Source: Polyporus tsugae (Eukaryota > Basidiomycota > Agaricomycetes > Polyporales > Polyporaceae). From it: a stretch of DNA of 64,000 bases. The DNA lies in the NCBI GenBank assembly GCA_024305745.1, contig JAHRBS010000013.1, positions 2,356,001 through 2,420,000 on the forward strand, written 5' to 3'. The position numbers were made by a program, and so were the translations under genes. The notes under the pieces are model-generated. The model did no database searches, was not told the DNA's origin, and was given only the letters and a program-made list of their open reading frames with translations. Below, in pieces: positions 34,604 through 46,057 of this stretch (the stretch's first letter is position 1; every line of letters starts with the position of its first letter).

Positions 34604-35348
34604 ATGCCCTGGGATGTGCGGGGATGGGGTCCAGACGGAGAGGTGTCAGAGATGAGAAATGCGGGCACAGTGATCCAGCTAGAAGACGAGTGGTTCAAGG
34701 TCAGCACCAATTGGAAGCGGTCAAGACAGACTGAACCGAGCTGCGTCCACCGCTCACAGTCCCCCAGGCGCCCACAGCGGCTCCTGATTGGCCAGGGCTG
34801 TGCGCTGCCCAGGCCTTGGTCTCGGAGTCGCGAATGCAGTCAGTCGTACGCGTCCAGCGATCCCCAGGCGATCCCAGCTACCTTCCAGCTTCCCCGCCCA
34901 CCCAGCCAATCCCGCGCAAGAAAGGTACATACAGGTCCTCTGTCTGCGGCCCAGATGCCGATCTAATACATCACTTTCCACAACCGGTCACGGTGGATCC
35001 TACCCGCTCTCAAGTTTGAGTCCTGTCATCCCCCGTCCAGCTGAATCCAGCCTGCCACTCCCCCTTCCATCTTGCAAACCTTCTGCGCGCGATTGCCCCC
35101 TATCTGGAGCCTTCTCTTAACCACAACAAGTACGTTCAAGCCAGTCCCTTGATCATTTGCCAAGGTCATCCGACCTGCACCGGTCTTGTACTCACTCAAC
35201 AGTTCCGACCACTCGTGGTGATCCTCTCACCCGTTCAGGTAAGCCTTTCATTTTGTATAGCCCGTCTCGTCTTTCGGTGCCCGCTTCATGACCTTGCCGT
35301 AAATTTTACTCTGTACCCAGACTCTTCCACTCGCGGTCACCATTACAG
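34579..35348. promoter_or_regulatory. Divergent promoter region, ARP6 / TANGO2
   Basis: 770 bp between the two start codons, including the ARP6 leader repeat and a pyrimidine-rich TANGO2 leader. Frames such as 34788-35120 (+) are without motif or splice support. Confidence 0.45.
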
Positions 35349-36807
35349 ATGTGCGTTGCTTTCTGGACCCTAAATCATCCCGAGTACGCTTTGTGAGTAA
35401 CGGCGGTCCATTCGCCAAGCTATCTTTGTCATTTTCCCGGCGGATGCGAACTAACATCTCCGGCCCCATAGAATTCTATGTACCAATCGCGACGAGTACC
35501 TCCATCGGCCTACCGCTCCCGCACACTGGCACTCATTCGGCCCTTTCAATGCCGATGATAGCGGACAAGGCGGGGTTTTGTCTGGCCGCGACCTCCTCGC
35601 CGGCGGAACCTGGGCAGGACTCACTCGCTCTGGCAGGCTCGCCCTTCTGTGTGTCCAATCATACGTCTCGGTCCAGCGCAGCCGTACTCATCCCCCTTCC
35701 TCAGCACGAACATCACGGAACCCATCCGGAAGTACGCGTCCTCCCGGGGCGACCTTGTCTCCCGCTTCCTGCTTCCAAAGACACCGAAGCAGCCCCTCCA
35801 GACCGAGATCGACGCGTTCCTTGGCGCCCATCGCGACGCTGTCTACGCCGGCTTCAACCTCCTCGTCCTCTCGCCCGATTCCGGCCCCCCACGCGGCGGC
35901 GGTCTCTCGCTCGACGGCGCGTTCCTTACCAACTCGGGAGGCGGCGGCACGATCGCGGGCCGCATCCTTTCGGATGACGACCGCTCCATCGGAGCCATGT
36001 CCAACGGCATCGACGGCCGCGGCGCGGACGAGTGGCCCAAGGTCCAGCACGGCCGCGAGGCGCTGCGCGAGCTCCTCCGCGGCCTGCCGCGCGACGCGAG
36101 CGAGGCCCAGATCGCCGACAGGCTGTTCGCGCTTCTGACGTGAGCCTTGTTTCCTTCTTCCTCGCGTGTTCTCTCATGGGTGGCCCCCCCCCCTCTGAAT
36201 CCTCTCCCCCGCCTCTGCACCCGACCCACGTACTTCTTTCGCCCCTGGTGGTCTCGGTCGTGCGGGACTTCGGCGTTAGCGCCATGCCGTCTTGCGGTGC
36301 ATGCCGTTGTGCCATGGTCGATCTTTGACTGGCCGGCCGACTGACTGGCATTGATTTTGATTCGGGGTGTGGCCCGCCTGTCTGGTCCCCTCCATATTAA
36401 TTTTACGTGTTCGCGCCAGATGGACGTGCGAGAAGCCGCCCGCCGACCGCTCCGAGCTGCGCAACACGATACATGTGGTGCCGCTCCTCGTCCCGCTGCC
36501 GCACGCGACCCCGTCTCCAAACGGCGCAGGTGCAGGTGCAGGCGATGGCGCTGGGGCAACCGGCACGGGCATGCCCCCAGACGCGAGCATGTATTACGGC
36601 ACGCGGCTGTCGACGGTAATTCTGATCCGACGGGATGGAAACGCAACTTTTATCGAACGCGACATCTGGGCTCTCGAGCAGCAGCCCGCGTCGGACGCAG
36701 ACGGCGGCGGGGGTGCGATGCCCAAGCCCGTGGACAAGCGAGATTCGGGGGGCCGCGATCATGATCGTGTCTTCCGCTTCCAGATCCCCATCCCCAGCGC
36801 ACGATAA
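35349..36807 (+). CDS. TANGO2/NRDE (DUF833) family protein
   Basis: Four exons: 35349-35392, 35472-35648, 35705-36139 and 36420-36807. They total 1044 nt, 347 aa. The start MCVAFWTLNHPEYALILCTN places Cys at residue 2, the position of an N-terminal nucleophile, and NRDE at 20-23. Then come HRPTAPAHWHSFG, GGVLSGRDLLAGGTWAGLTR, LALLTNITEP, GDLVSRFLL and AVYAGFNLLVLSPD, which follow TANGO2 in order. Near the end RLSTVILIRRDGNATFIERD matches the conserved closing strand. Low-complexity inserts (Gly-rich near 175; Gly/Ala near 250) make it longer than animal TANGO2. Animal TANGO2 is linked to Golgi organisation and haem handling; the fungal role is unknown. The last intron is 280 bp, long for this window. 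Confidence 0.88.
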
Positions 36808-37362
36808 AGACCGCGTTCGGCTTGCGCTTCTCGCAGAGGGCTGAGAATGGACGGAGAACGGCGAATCGTGGAGTGAGAACGGGCGCGGGTGGAAATGAAC
36901 GAGGAGATGAAGTCGGCCGGCTTGGGGCGGGGGCGCACTCGAGCCTCGAGACTCGAGACTCGGGGTGTGTACATAGCCGTATCCAAGATGCATTGGCAAT
37001 TTGGGCAGTGGGTGGACCGCATTACATTATGATGCCGCTGTACGCTACTATGCTACACCTGCATGGGGACGCCGTATGCGTATAATGTACAACCCGGAAC
37101 CCGATGCCGGGCACCATCCTACATATCATAAATACAACGGCCAATCGCGTACCCGTATCCACGAACGTCAAGTGGTATATGGAGGATATGGACATGGATA
37201 TGAAAAGCGGAGAGAGTCATCAGAAAAAAAAAACTTCATCGATAGCGAGCACAAGCGCGAGAGACGGCAGGGTCCGTAATTGTCCGAGGGATGGGTGCAC
37301 AAGGCAGCATGTATCCGGTAAGAGTACGAGGGAAGGAAGGCGACGGCGCGGAGAGCCTAGGC
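36808..37362. other. Convergent intergenic region, TANGO2 / Zn2Cys6 gene
   Basis: 555 bp between convergent stop codons. It contains an A9 run near 37224. No gene is seen. Confidence 0.45.
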
Positions 37363-39008
37363 CTAGCTGATGTGATACGTTTTATGAAAAACGGCAGCGT
37401 GGTCGGGCTGCGTCGCGGCGACGGGGAAGTACGAGTCGTACCCCGCCGACTGCGCCATCGTCGTCGGCCACTGCTCGTGCATCCCGGGCGCGCTCGCGCC
37501 CATGCTCGACTGGCTCGACGTCGAGATGGGCGACATGCTGAGCTCCGTCTCTGTGGGCGTCGACAGACCCTCGTACGATGACGAGCCGCCCGACACGGTG
37601 TTCCCGCTGGACACAACACATGAGCCCTCGCGCGTCTCGATAAGAAGAAACGAAGAGGTGGCGTACTGCATGATGTCGGTCAGTTCCGAAACGCGCCGGA
37701 CGATGGCGCACGTCTGCCGGGACGTGTTGTGCTCAGGGAGCTGCCGGAGGAGCGCGGCGGTGTTCTGGAGCTGCGACGTGAGCCCGATGAGCGCGTTGCC
37801 CGCCGCGGGGTTCGTTAAGCACGCGCACGGCGACGTCTGCGCCTGCACGTACTGCTGTTGCTGCTGTTGCTCCTGGTAGTAGTGCTCCCCGTTCGAGATA
37901 CCGTGCGCGCCGTGGCGCGCCTCGCTGTACGTCATCACAGACGCGGACGAAGGCGAGGAATAGCACGACGAGTCGTCCGCAGGCGAGTACACGCCCTGTC
38001 CGTGGGCGTGCGCCTGCTGGTTGCGATAGAGGCCGTACGAGTGGCCTGAGCTACCGTCGACGGCGGGGTGGGTCGGGCTGGGGGTGAACCGGTAGAGGTT
38101 CTGCTGGGAGGCAACGGACGCCTGCTCGGTCTTGATCGCGGGCGGCCCGCGGCCGTTTGCGCCCTGCAGGTGCTGGTCGTCGTCGTGTCTATCGCGGCCG
38201 ACCTTCTGGTACTGGAGGCGCCGGGACGAGCGCGAGTGCCACTTCTCGTTCGCGTCGCCGTCGCAGAAGTTGGGCTCCGCCCATTTCGGATGGGGCTTGC
38301 CTGCCGTGACCGTCGATCGTTGAGCATATGCGTGATGGAGGTGGACACACACAGGCACGCCTCGAGGCGCGCGCGGGGGAAGGGAGGGGGGACGAGCTCA
38401 GATAGAGTGGAGATGGAGGACGAACCTCGAAGCTCGCGGACAAGGCTTTCAAGCTCGGCGATACGGTTCCGCAGGCGCGTGTTCTCGTCGACGTTCGGAT
38501 CATCCCTGGGGTGGGAGATGAGCATACATGTATCGCGAGGCGCGCGCGCACTGAGCGAGACGCGACGTACCGCAGGGCGGGGTCGTCCACCTCGTATACA
38601 CAGAGGCCAGTCTACACGGAGGTCAACGCAAAGTTGGGATGGATAAGGAAGGAGGTCGCACCAGCCCCAGCTGTATGCAGCGCTGGCAGGGTCGCTTCCT
38701 GTCGCACTGTGCAGACAAATGCATCAGAGCGCTGCGGAGAGAGAGGGAGGGATGGGGTCGGGTATAATCGACGCGTACCTTGCGCTTGGAGGTATGGCAG
38801 TTGAGACATGATTGGGTGGTGCGGTTGCGTCTCCTGGAGGGAAGGGGATGAGTGGGGGCGAGTAGGGCGGAGAGGGTGAAGGGTAGAGTCACCTCTTGCG
38901 GTGATCGACTTCCAGGCCGGCGAGGTCGAAGTCCATGATTTCACCCTTGAACTGGAGGGGCTGGGGAAGAGAGTCTGGAGGAAGCACTGCGGCAGCTGAC
39001 ATGGTCAT
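37363..39008 (-). CDS. Zn2Cys6 (GAL4-type) transcription factor
   Basis: Six exons: 38893-39008, 38779-38833, 38662-38706, 38571-38611, 38426-38505 and 37363-38300. They total 1275 nt, 424 aa from the first ATG; a second ATG two codons on is equally possible. The binuclear zinc cluster is at Cys48, Cys51, Cys58, Cys64, Cys67 and Cys76 (SCLNCHTSKRKCDRKRPCQR), spread over three exons, with a basic run before it. A short coiled coil follows (RLRNRIAELESLVRELRG), typical for dimeric binding. The remainder is Ser/Gln/His-rich with a Q run, then CLTNPAAGNALIGLTSQLQN to ALLRQLPEH and CAIVRRVSELTDIMQYAT, a likely helical region. The fungal_trans middle homology domain is not seen, so this is the short class. 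Targets unknown. It has an unusually long upstream intergenic region. Confidence 0.85.
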
Positions 39009-42000
39009 GGCCGGGATGGCGATGGCGATGGGGACTCAGAGTCGAAGGAGTAGACGGGACGGACATCCTTATGTACGAGACCTGTGCGAGCGCCATGGCA
39101 GGACGCCTTCACGGCCAGATTGAGTAGATCTAGGCGGATACCGATCCACCGTTTTGGCTTCGAAGGACAAACAGCACCGAATTGGAGCGGGCGACCAAGG
39201 GAATTCACGGCCCTGAGGACGCACCCTTCTGGACCGTACGCCGTTTCACTTCTGCAGGGCGTGACACCCTGGGACCGTGCGAGTGGTGGAAATCGCGTCT
39301 AGCGTGGGGACGTCGTCTGCGGAAGCAGATAAGATTCTGCTGCAGCCCAAACGACAACGTCGGATGCCGTTATGCATGGAATGAATGAAAATGATGATAT
39401 CCAAGAACTCCGAGTTTTTGAATCAGAGTAGAAATCAGACCGCACATTTGGGGGCCCCTCGTCTTCCAGGGCGTCCTCCAAAGGCGCCAGTTCCCGTTCG
39501 ATTCTCCTCCCCGCCGGCGCGATAGCACCACCCGGGGTTCTGCAGCAAGCTTCAGTGAGCAAGCTCAGGCTACGGTTCGCGTTCTCTGACGTCGCTGGCG
39601 GCTGCCAGGCGACGGCTGAGCGAGACGGCTTCTGAGCACAATATATCTAGGAACACACCTTCCCCCTTCCAATCACACGCGGCCAACACCCAGATCGGAA
39701 ACATCGTGAACATGTTCTTGCGAGGATATGTATGTACATATGGCATCACAACGTCCGTCTGAAGCTCCAACACGAACAGGCATCACCGTCAGAGCGACAT
39801 GCCTGAGCATTCGTCATAGCACCGAACAGGGATCGAGCAGACGGCGTCAGGAGGGTAGTTCGGATGCTTTGTGATCAATGCATACTCAGAGGAGGGCGCT
39901 ATGCAGGATGGTGGATGGTGCGAAGCGACTTACTTGGGCGGCTGCAGGGACGATGAAGGCCGAAGGGGGAGGACAATGGTACGGAACGGTCGGGTAAACG
40001 ATTGGGCATGATTGGGCAGGTGCAGGCGAACGTGTTCGATGCCGACGGCGTACTCGGGGCGAACGGGGCTTCTGATGGGCCGGACGGGGGGCAGGGCGCG
40101 TGGGCAGCATCTCGGCTGGCCGGCCGGAGAGCTCGCGGGGGACCGGGGGAGGGCGGGGGCTGGCAGGGGGAGCGTAGATCTCCTGCCGCGCGTGGCACTG
40201 GCAGAGGGGAGAGTGACAAACGACGTCCAGAAGGGCCATCAGAATGTGGCGTTTGAGTTCGAGCCGTCCAGCGCGTCGCATTCTATAACTTACGTGAATA
40301 TGGCGGACCATAGCGCCCACCTCCACCACACCGCGTCCCAGTGGCACAATTCTTGGAATCCCTCTCCACCCCGACCGCCTGCGAGATACCAAGGCGGGGA
40401 CCGCTCTGCGCCACAGACAGCAACAGCGTCTGCACCCAATACCCCGGCTACCGTCGCTGCGCGGCGCCGCCCAATCCAGGCAAGCGTCCAGAAGGCCACG
40501 GCGCGATGGCGCGAACCCAGCCCGGGCTCCTGGCGCGCATCTCTTTAGGCTATCTGGTGGTGGGATAGGGGATGAGGGGCCATGAGAGCACCAAGCGTCC
40601 GGGATATCCCCCGTCTTTCGCTGCCGCGCGCGGGCCGTCCAAAGGAACAGATTACAACGCACCGCGGATGGGCAGAGGACAGGGCGAGAGACGAGAGGGT
40701 AACGGAGATATCTCTGCTTCAATTGCGGTCCCGCGAACGAGCGATGAGGGAATCTGTCCGATCATGCAGGACTCTTGTCATTGTCACACACCGCGGAGCT
40801 GGCTAGCCAGGGGGGCGGCCTTCCTGCCGCACGGTTGGATGGGAAGGACCTGGCAGCGATGGGCTGAAATAGGACTAGAACTAGGTTCCGAGTCTGTTAG
40901 AAGAACGGCACTCTGCGGATGCCCGGCCGAAGGCGTAAGATTTGGTTTAGGATTGGGATGGGAAAACTCACCCGAAACCGGGGCCAGCTGATGATCTCCC
41001 GGACCGCTTGACGACGGTCATTTCCTGTGACATCGCATTTCGAGGACACAGGGACGGGGACAATCGCTGCCATATTCCATATTCCACTGCATCGACGGGC
41101 GTCACGACCCTGAGAGGGAAGGGCATGGGCGCCAGGGGGAAAACACCGGCCAAGACGCGGGGAAGGCGCTGGGGAGGCCAGTGCGAGGCCTTTCGAGCAG
41201 TCGAATCAGAGATGGAGGACGGGGTTTCTAAATCAGTTCATAGCAGTTGGGAGCAGAGGCAATCAGGGAGAAGACCGGGATGCGCTGCCCGCGGAAGGGG
41301 GGAGGAAGACTGCCAGATAGAACGATCCGACCCGGGGTGCGTTGACTAAGTCCCAACCGATGTCTTCATTGCGAGCATGATCCGAGCAATTGCAAACGAA
41401 GTGCGAAGAGGAGGTGTTGGATGGATGGACAGAGGTGCAAGATGGCGAGTTGTTCGTGGCCGACCGGGGCCAACCGCGAGACGGGCCTGGTGGCAGTGGC
41501 AGTGGACTGGCCCGAGACAGCCGCGCTGGGCTGTTTAGTCCTGTTTGTTCTGTGGCGCTGCCCCCGAAAACGCTCCGTGCCACTGGCCCTTTGTTTCCTC
41601 CCAGTTACGCTCGACGCGGTCGGGCAGACTTGCGACAACTTCGGACGGAGGTGAGTGTGCCATTCTCACGTCCGTCTTCACTCTTGAGATTCAATTTCCT
41701 GCTTATGTGAGTATCATCGTGATCTGATTCCAGATCCCCTCATTCGCGTCCTTTCTCGGCGCGGCGCTCCCACACACACATCAGCCATGCCTGCACGGCG
41801 TGTTGTCTGTCCGCCGCCGAGTTCTCTCGCTACGGCTCTCTTGTATCCCTAGAACGAGTTTGCTCCCCAAATGCCTAGTCGATTTCCATTCTCGAGAGCG
41901 CGCTGTGTCGTCCATGACGAGGCAAGCGCCTCTTGCCGCATCAACGATGAGACACGCTCAGCTGTCTGGTGCGCTGCCCCCCTCTTATATGGTCTAATTG

Positions 42001-43725
42001 TTTGGAAATCCTCACTTCTTTTCCCTCCAGTCCACACGCCAGCTTATTCAGGGCGGAAAACTCTACCCTAACCCGTCCTCCAGATGAAATCGAGTCAATA
42101 TGTCCACGTCCACTCCCGGCCGTTTGTCCTCTGCCAAGCCTTGAAGGCTGCGGCCCGACGAGGACATTATGATACACGGACCTTTTAGACATGGCGCTAC
42201 GTCCTTCGGGTAGCACACGTTCACCCTTGGTTCTTGCCAACTTCTTGGTATTGCGCTGGGACCACCGTAACACCTCCGTCGTCACTGTGTCCACCGTGTG
42301 TATGCGCGAATTTCGCAGTTCCCTTCCCAGACCCCCCTTGACGTCTCTGACGGCATCGACACCAGGACGACGCTCGCGTGATCTGTATTACGGGCGACGA
42401 TCTTACGTTCCGCTCCACGTATATGCGGTTTGTGGTGCCCCCGTACCTTGCTCTTCCAGTCTGCGAGATGGTTATGGAATCCATTATGCCTCTCCTGCAC
42501 TTCCTTACGAGACCTTCGATCGAATTCCATCCTTTTGCAATGGCAGGTCGTGGTCCGGCCGCTCTTCTCGCGTCTGGAACACCGTGTTATGTGAGTGCTT
42601 CCGCCCTCACTAGCTCTATATTGATTTCGACAGAGGCTGGAGGGGTGGGTCGACCTCGACCCACCCCGAATCCATAGCAGATCCCCACATCGATTTTCCC
42701 AAGATCCCACTCGGCTAGAAGGCTTCTGCCGCGCAGCAGCGCATATCGATCGCAATTCCGCCCCTGGATGCTGGGATATGCCTCCGAAGGATGTATTTCT
42801 TGTTTCCACCTCGCGTCGTCACACGTGGTCGTCCGAACACCCGAACACCGGCCCCATGCGCAAACCATAGTCCCAGCGACCCTCCTGCCCTAATATTTCG
42901 CTTTTTGTCTGCGCACGCACGGTTAACAATCCCATTTGGACCCCCGATCTCCGCCAACGAGACAGCCTTGACCGTTCATCGTGCTCGGGTTTGTATACTA
43001 GCTAGCTATAGTTACTCATGCTTTTGTGCTCGTTAACTATGCCATAATGGGTACCCTTAATTCGCGACAAGACGTTTGCCTCGTTTTTTTTTTCGCGTCA
43101 CCATAAACATACGCGGCATCACCACCTCACCGTCAGCCGGCACAAGGTATCCGGATGGTAGACGATTGATGCATCCAGGGTTGGCTCGATCCCCCTCCCT
43201 CGCGACGAGCCGCCTGCGTTCGTTGCGTAGCACAGAAGAAAATGTGGTCCTGTTACGTCTCTAATGGCCGCTACTTTTTTTGTTTCTGAGAGTTCAGCGA
43301 TTGGGGCACGCATGGCACAGGGCCGTTGCCGCAATAAATGACGGATCGGGCACCCACGCGCGTGTCACAGCGCGCCCGATGCCGTAAGTCTGCGCGTTAC
43401 TTAAGGCAACTCCCATCCGGACGGCGGTCCTCGGTCAGTGCACGAACGTCGACGGAGACTGCACGCGTCGACGAGCACACGCGTACGGCCGCTGAGAACG
43501 CAGGCGGGCGAAGGAGTCGGCGACGTCGGCAAGCAGCCTGAAAACATGGTTTCAGATCCAGCGGCGAGCGTGACCAACGTGTCTCCGCCGCACGCGCGCT
43601 TCTGGGGGCGCGTGCGTGTGGCGCGCTACTGTACACGCCACCCCCGCGACGGCTCGCGATCATGCACCACCGGCTTCCGTCTCTGCTTTGTACCACGTCG
43701 TACCCCACCCCACTTCCCCACGGAC
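39009..43725. other. 4.7-kb gene-free divergent intergenic region
   Basis: Between the starts of the Zn2Cys6 gene (leftward) and the phosphatidylserine synthase gene (rightward). Open frames such as 39886-40722 (-), 40012-40548 (+), 42191-42613 (+) and 42282-42809 (-) overlap on both strands and give Arg/Pro/Ser-rich text without motifs, as expected for GC-rich noncoding DNA. A T-run followed by CGCG lies at about 43085-43098. It may hold long 5' leaders, a spliced noncoding RNA or an undetected small gene, but I cannot support one. Confidence 0.4.
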
Positions 43726-46057
43726 ATGCCGCGAAACCCGGCAGAGGACCATGGCTTCTCGTCCACCTCCCCGCTGACATCACCAGTGGACGAAATCGAA
43801 TCTGACACCCCGCTTGCGCACCCGCCGGAGATACAGGAGCAGACGAGTCTGCCGGGATTGGATGGGACGCCCGTTCGCTGTGAGTTTGCTTTGTTTGAGA
43901 GCCATGCGGTCATAGGAAGCCTCTGAGACTGTTTATCCGGGCAGGGTTTGATGTGAGTATTTTTGCGGTGGCACATACATATTGGCGGAGGTGCTTAGGG
44001 GACCCGACGCGTCGTACAGGCAGACCGCAAAGAACCATATACCCACATCCACCCCTTTCAAGAACAACGTGACACAAGCGTCGAGTGCGTACGCGTATCT
44101 GAGAGGCGTCGCGGCTTTTGTGCTCAAGACTGTCCAGGTTCTTCTTCAAACCGATAACCTTAACTGCGCTGGGGGTGGGATTTGCGATCCTGGCGTACGT
44201 CGCGATGACGCAGGACGTGCTCAAGGAAGGGCAGGAGAAACAGCGAATGTGAGCCTCGCGTCTGGTGTTCCCCTCTCTGAATAAGGCGGCTTGCATCCGA
44301 GGTTAACGATTGGCCAGTGGCGTGTACGCTGCCATAGCCTCGTTCCTTCTATTCTCGATGATCCAATTCCGGGATGGCCCGTTCGTTCGCCCCCACCCCG
44401 GTAAGTGTGTTCCCCGCGGTTTCACGGACGCGTGTTCCTCATGTATCTGACGGCCGCCGCCCCACACAGCCTTCTGGCGGATGGTTTTGGGCATAAACCT
44501 GCTGTACGAGCTCGCTCTGGTCTTTCTGCTCTTCCAGGACCTGGACTCGGCACGGTCGATGATGAAGTATCTGGACCCCAATCTTGGCCGACCGCTCCCG
44601 GAGAAGAGCTACGCTGAGAACTGCGACCTCGCCGTCGACAACGTGTGGGTGCGTCCAGCCTCTATACGCCGCGGTCTCCGCTCTCTCCAGTGTCTGCGCT
44701 GACGTGCGGCCGTAGAACGCGATCGACATCTTTTGTTTGGCCCACGCCCTCGGGTGGTTTGGCAAAGCACTCATCCTCCGCGACTACTGGTTTTGCTGGG
44801 TTGGTCCTCTCGCGCTTCTTTACTGGTTTTTTTATTCGAACGGGTGAGGTGACGCGCGTTCCCCCCCAGATCCTAAGCGTCGCATTTGAATTTGCAGAGT
44901 ACAGCCTGCAGCACCAGCTCGCAAACTTCGCAGAGGTACGTCACGCGTCATCATCGCGAGGATCGGTTGCTGAAGGCAGTGGTGTGGCACAGTGCTGGTG
45001 GGACCATGTGCGTACGCGTCAGATATCGGCGTAACCTCGTGGTACTGACGTCGCACACAGTGGATCCTGGACGTCCTCATCTGCAACTGGCTCGGCACGT
45101 ACCTCGGTGAGTGTGCGCTGTTCGCGGCAGCCGGCTGACCGCTAAAACTAAATCCGTCGCTGCCTATGCTAGGTATGAAGACGTGCCAGTACTTCGAAGT
45201 CAAGGTATCGGCGCCAAAATGCAGATCCGCGACACGGTCATGTCTGACTAGCTACAGGGTTACACTTGGCGTGGCTTCCGCCAAACGAGAGGCATCCGCT
45301 CCAAGACGAAGCGCGTCATCAGCCAGTTCTCCCCCCACGATTGGACGACGTTCAAGTGGGAGGGCACTGCGTCCTTTATGCATTATTTCACCGTCGTTCT
45401 GCTTTTAGCCGTCTTCCTCGCGGCCGAGCTCAACCCGTTCTATCTGAAGGTCTGTGCCCTCGTTTGTGACGAGCGAAGCGACGCTGAATTGATCATGGAC
45501 GCCTTGCTAGGCATTGCTTTGGATGGAGCCCGACCATCCATTCGTCATTGCGCGTTTGATGGGAGTCTTCTTGTGTGCGCTCCCAGCAGTACGAGAATTG
45601 TACCAGTACGTGAACGACCCGAGGTGCGCCAGGTTTGTTTGCATCGTTGAGATACACAACTGACGGACGATCGCGACCGGTTGGCCGATCCCCCTTTTCC
45701 CCCCTCTCCATCATTCATCTGCTGTTCCACGAACAGGCGGGCGGTGCGAATGGGGCAGCACGTCTGGCTGTTGCTGGCCACGATTGGGACGGAGATGCTA
45801 GCGATCACGAAATGGAGCCAAGGGCAGTTCCCCGAACCGCTGCCCATGAGCGTGCGGTGGGCCTGGACTGTAGGCGCTACATTGCTGGTTCTTTATCCCA
45901 CTGTGCGGGTACGTGGCGTTGTTCTCTGCTTCGAGGCGCGTGGTCAACTGACTGACGGTTTGCGTGCGCCGCCCACTCCCTGGACCAGTTCGGACAACCC
46001 GCGGCGCGGCGGTATTTGCGACAGTACCGACGGGACGGGAAACCCAAGAGTGCATGA
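43726..46057 (+). CDS. Phosphatidylserine synthase, base-exchange (PSS1/PSS2) type
   Basis: Fifteen exons: 43726-43879, 43945-43952, 43999-44084, 44138-44248, 44318-44400, 44470-44648, 44716-44799, 44870-44935, 44993-45007, 45061-45106, 45173-45204, 45258-45449, 45511-45623, 45737-45908 and 45989-46057. They total 1410 nt, 469 aa. Motifs follow animal and plant PSS: VEFFFKPITLTALGVGFAIL (first membrane span), [97 protein letters not shown] and TWRGFRQTRGIRSKTKRVI. Eight or more membrane spans are likely. These ER enzymes exchange serine for the head group of PC or PE, unlike the CDP-DAG-dependent Cho1 of yeasts. Two exons are micro-exons (8 and 15 nt). An in-frame upstream Met lies at 43546. 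Confidence 0.9.

Noticed and set aside
39886..40722. 278-codon minus-strand frame upstream of the Zn2Cys6 gene
   Set aside because: Arg/Pro/Ser-rich text, competing open frames on the other strand, no motif and no splice logic.
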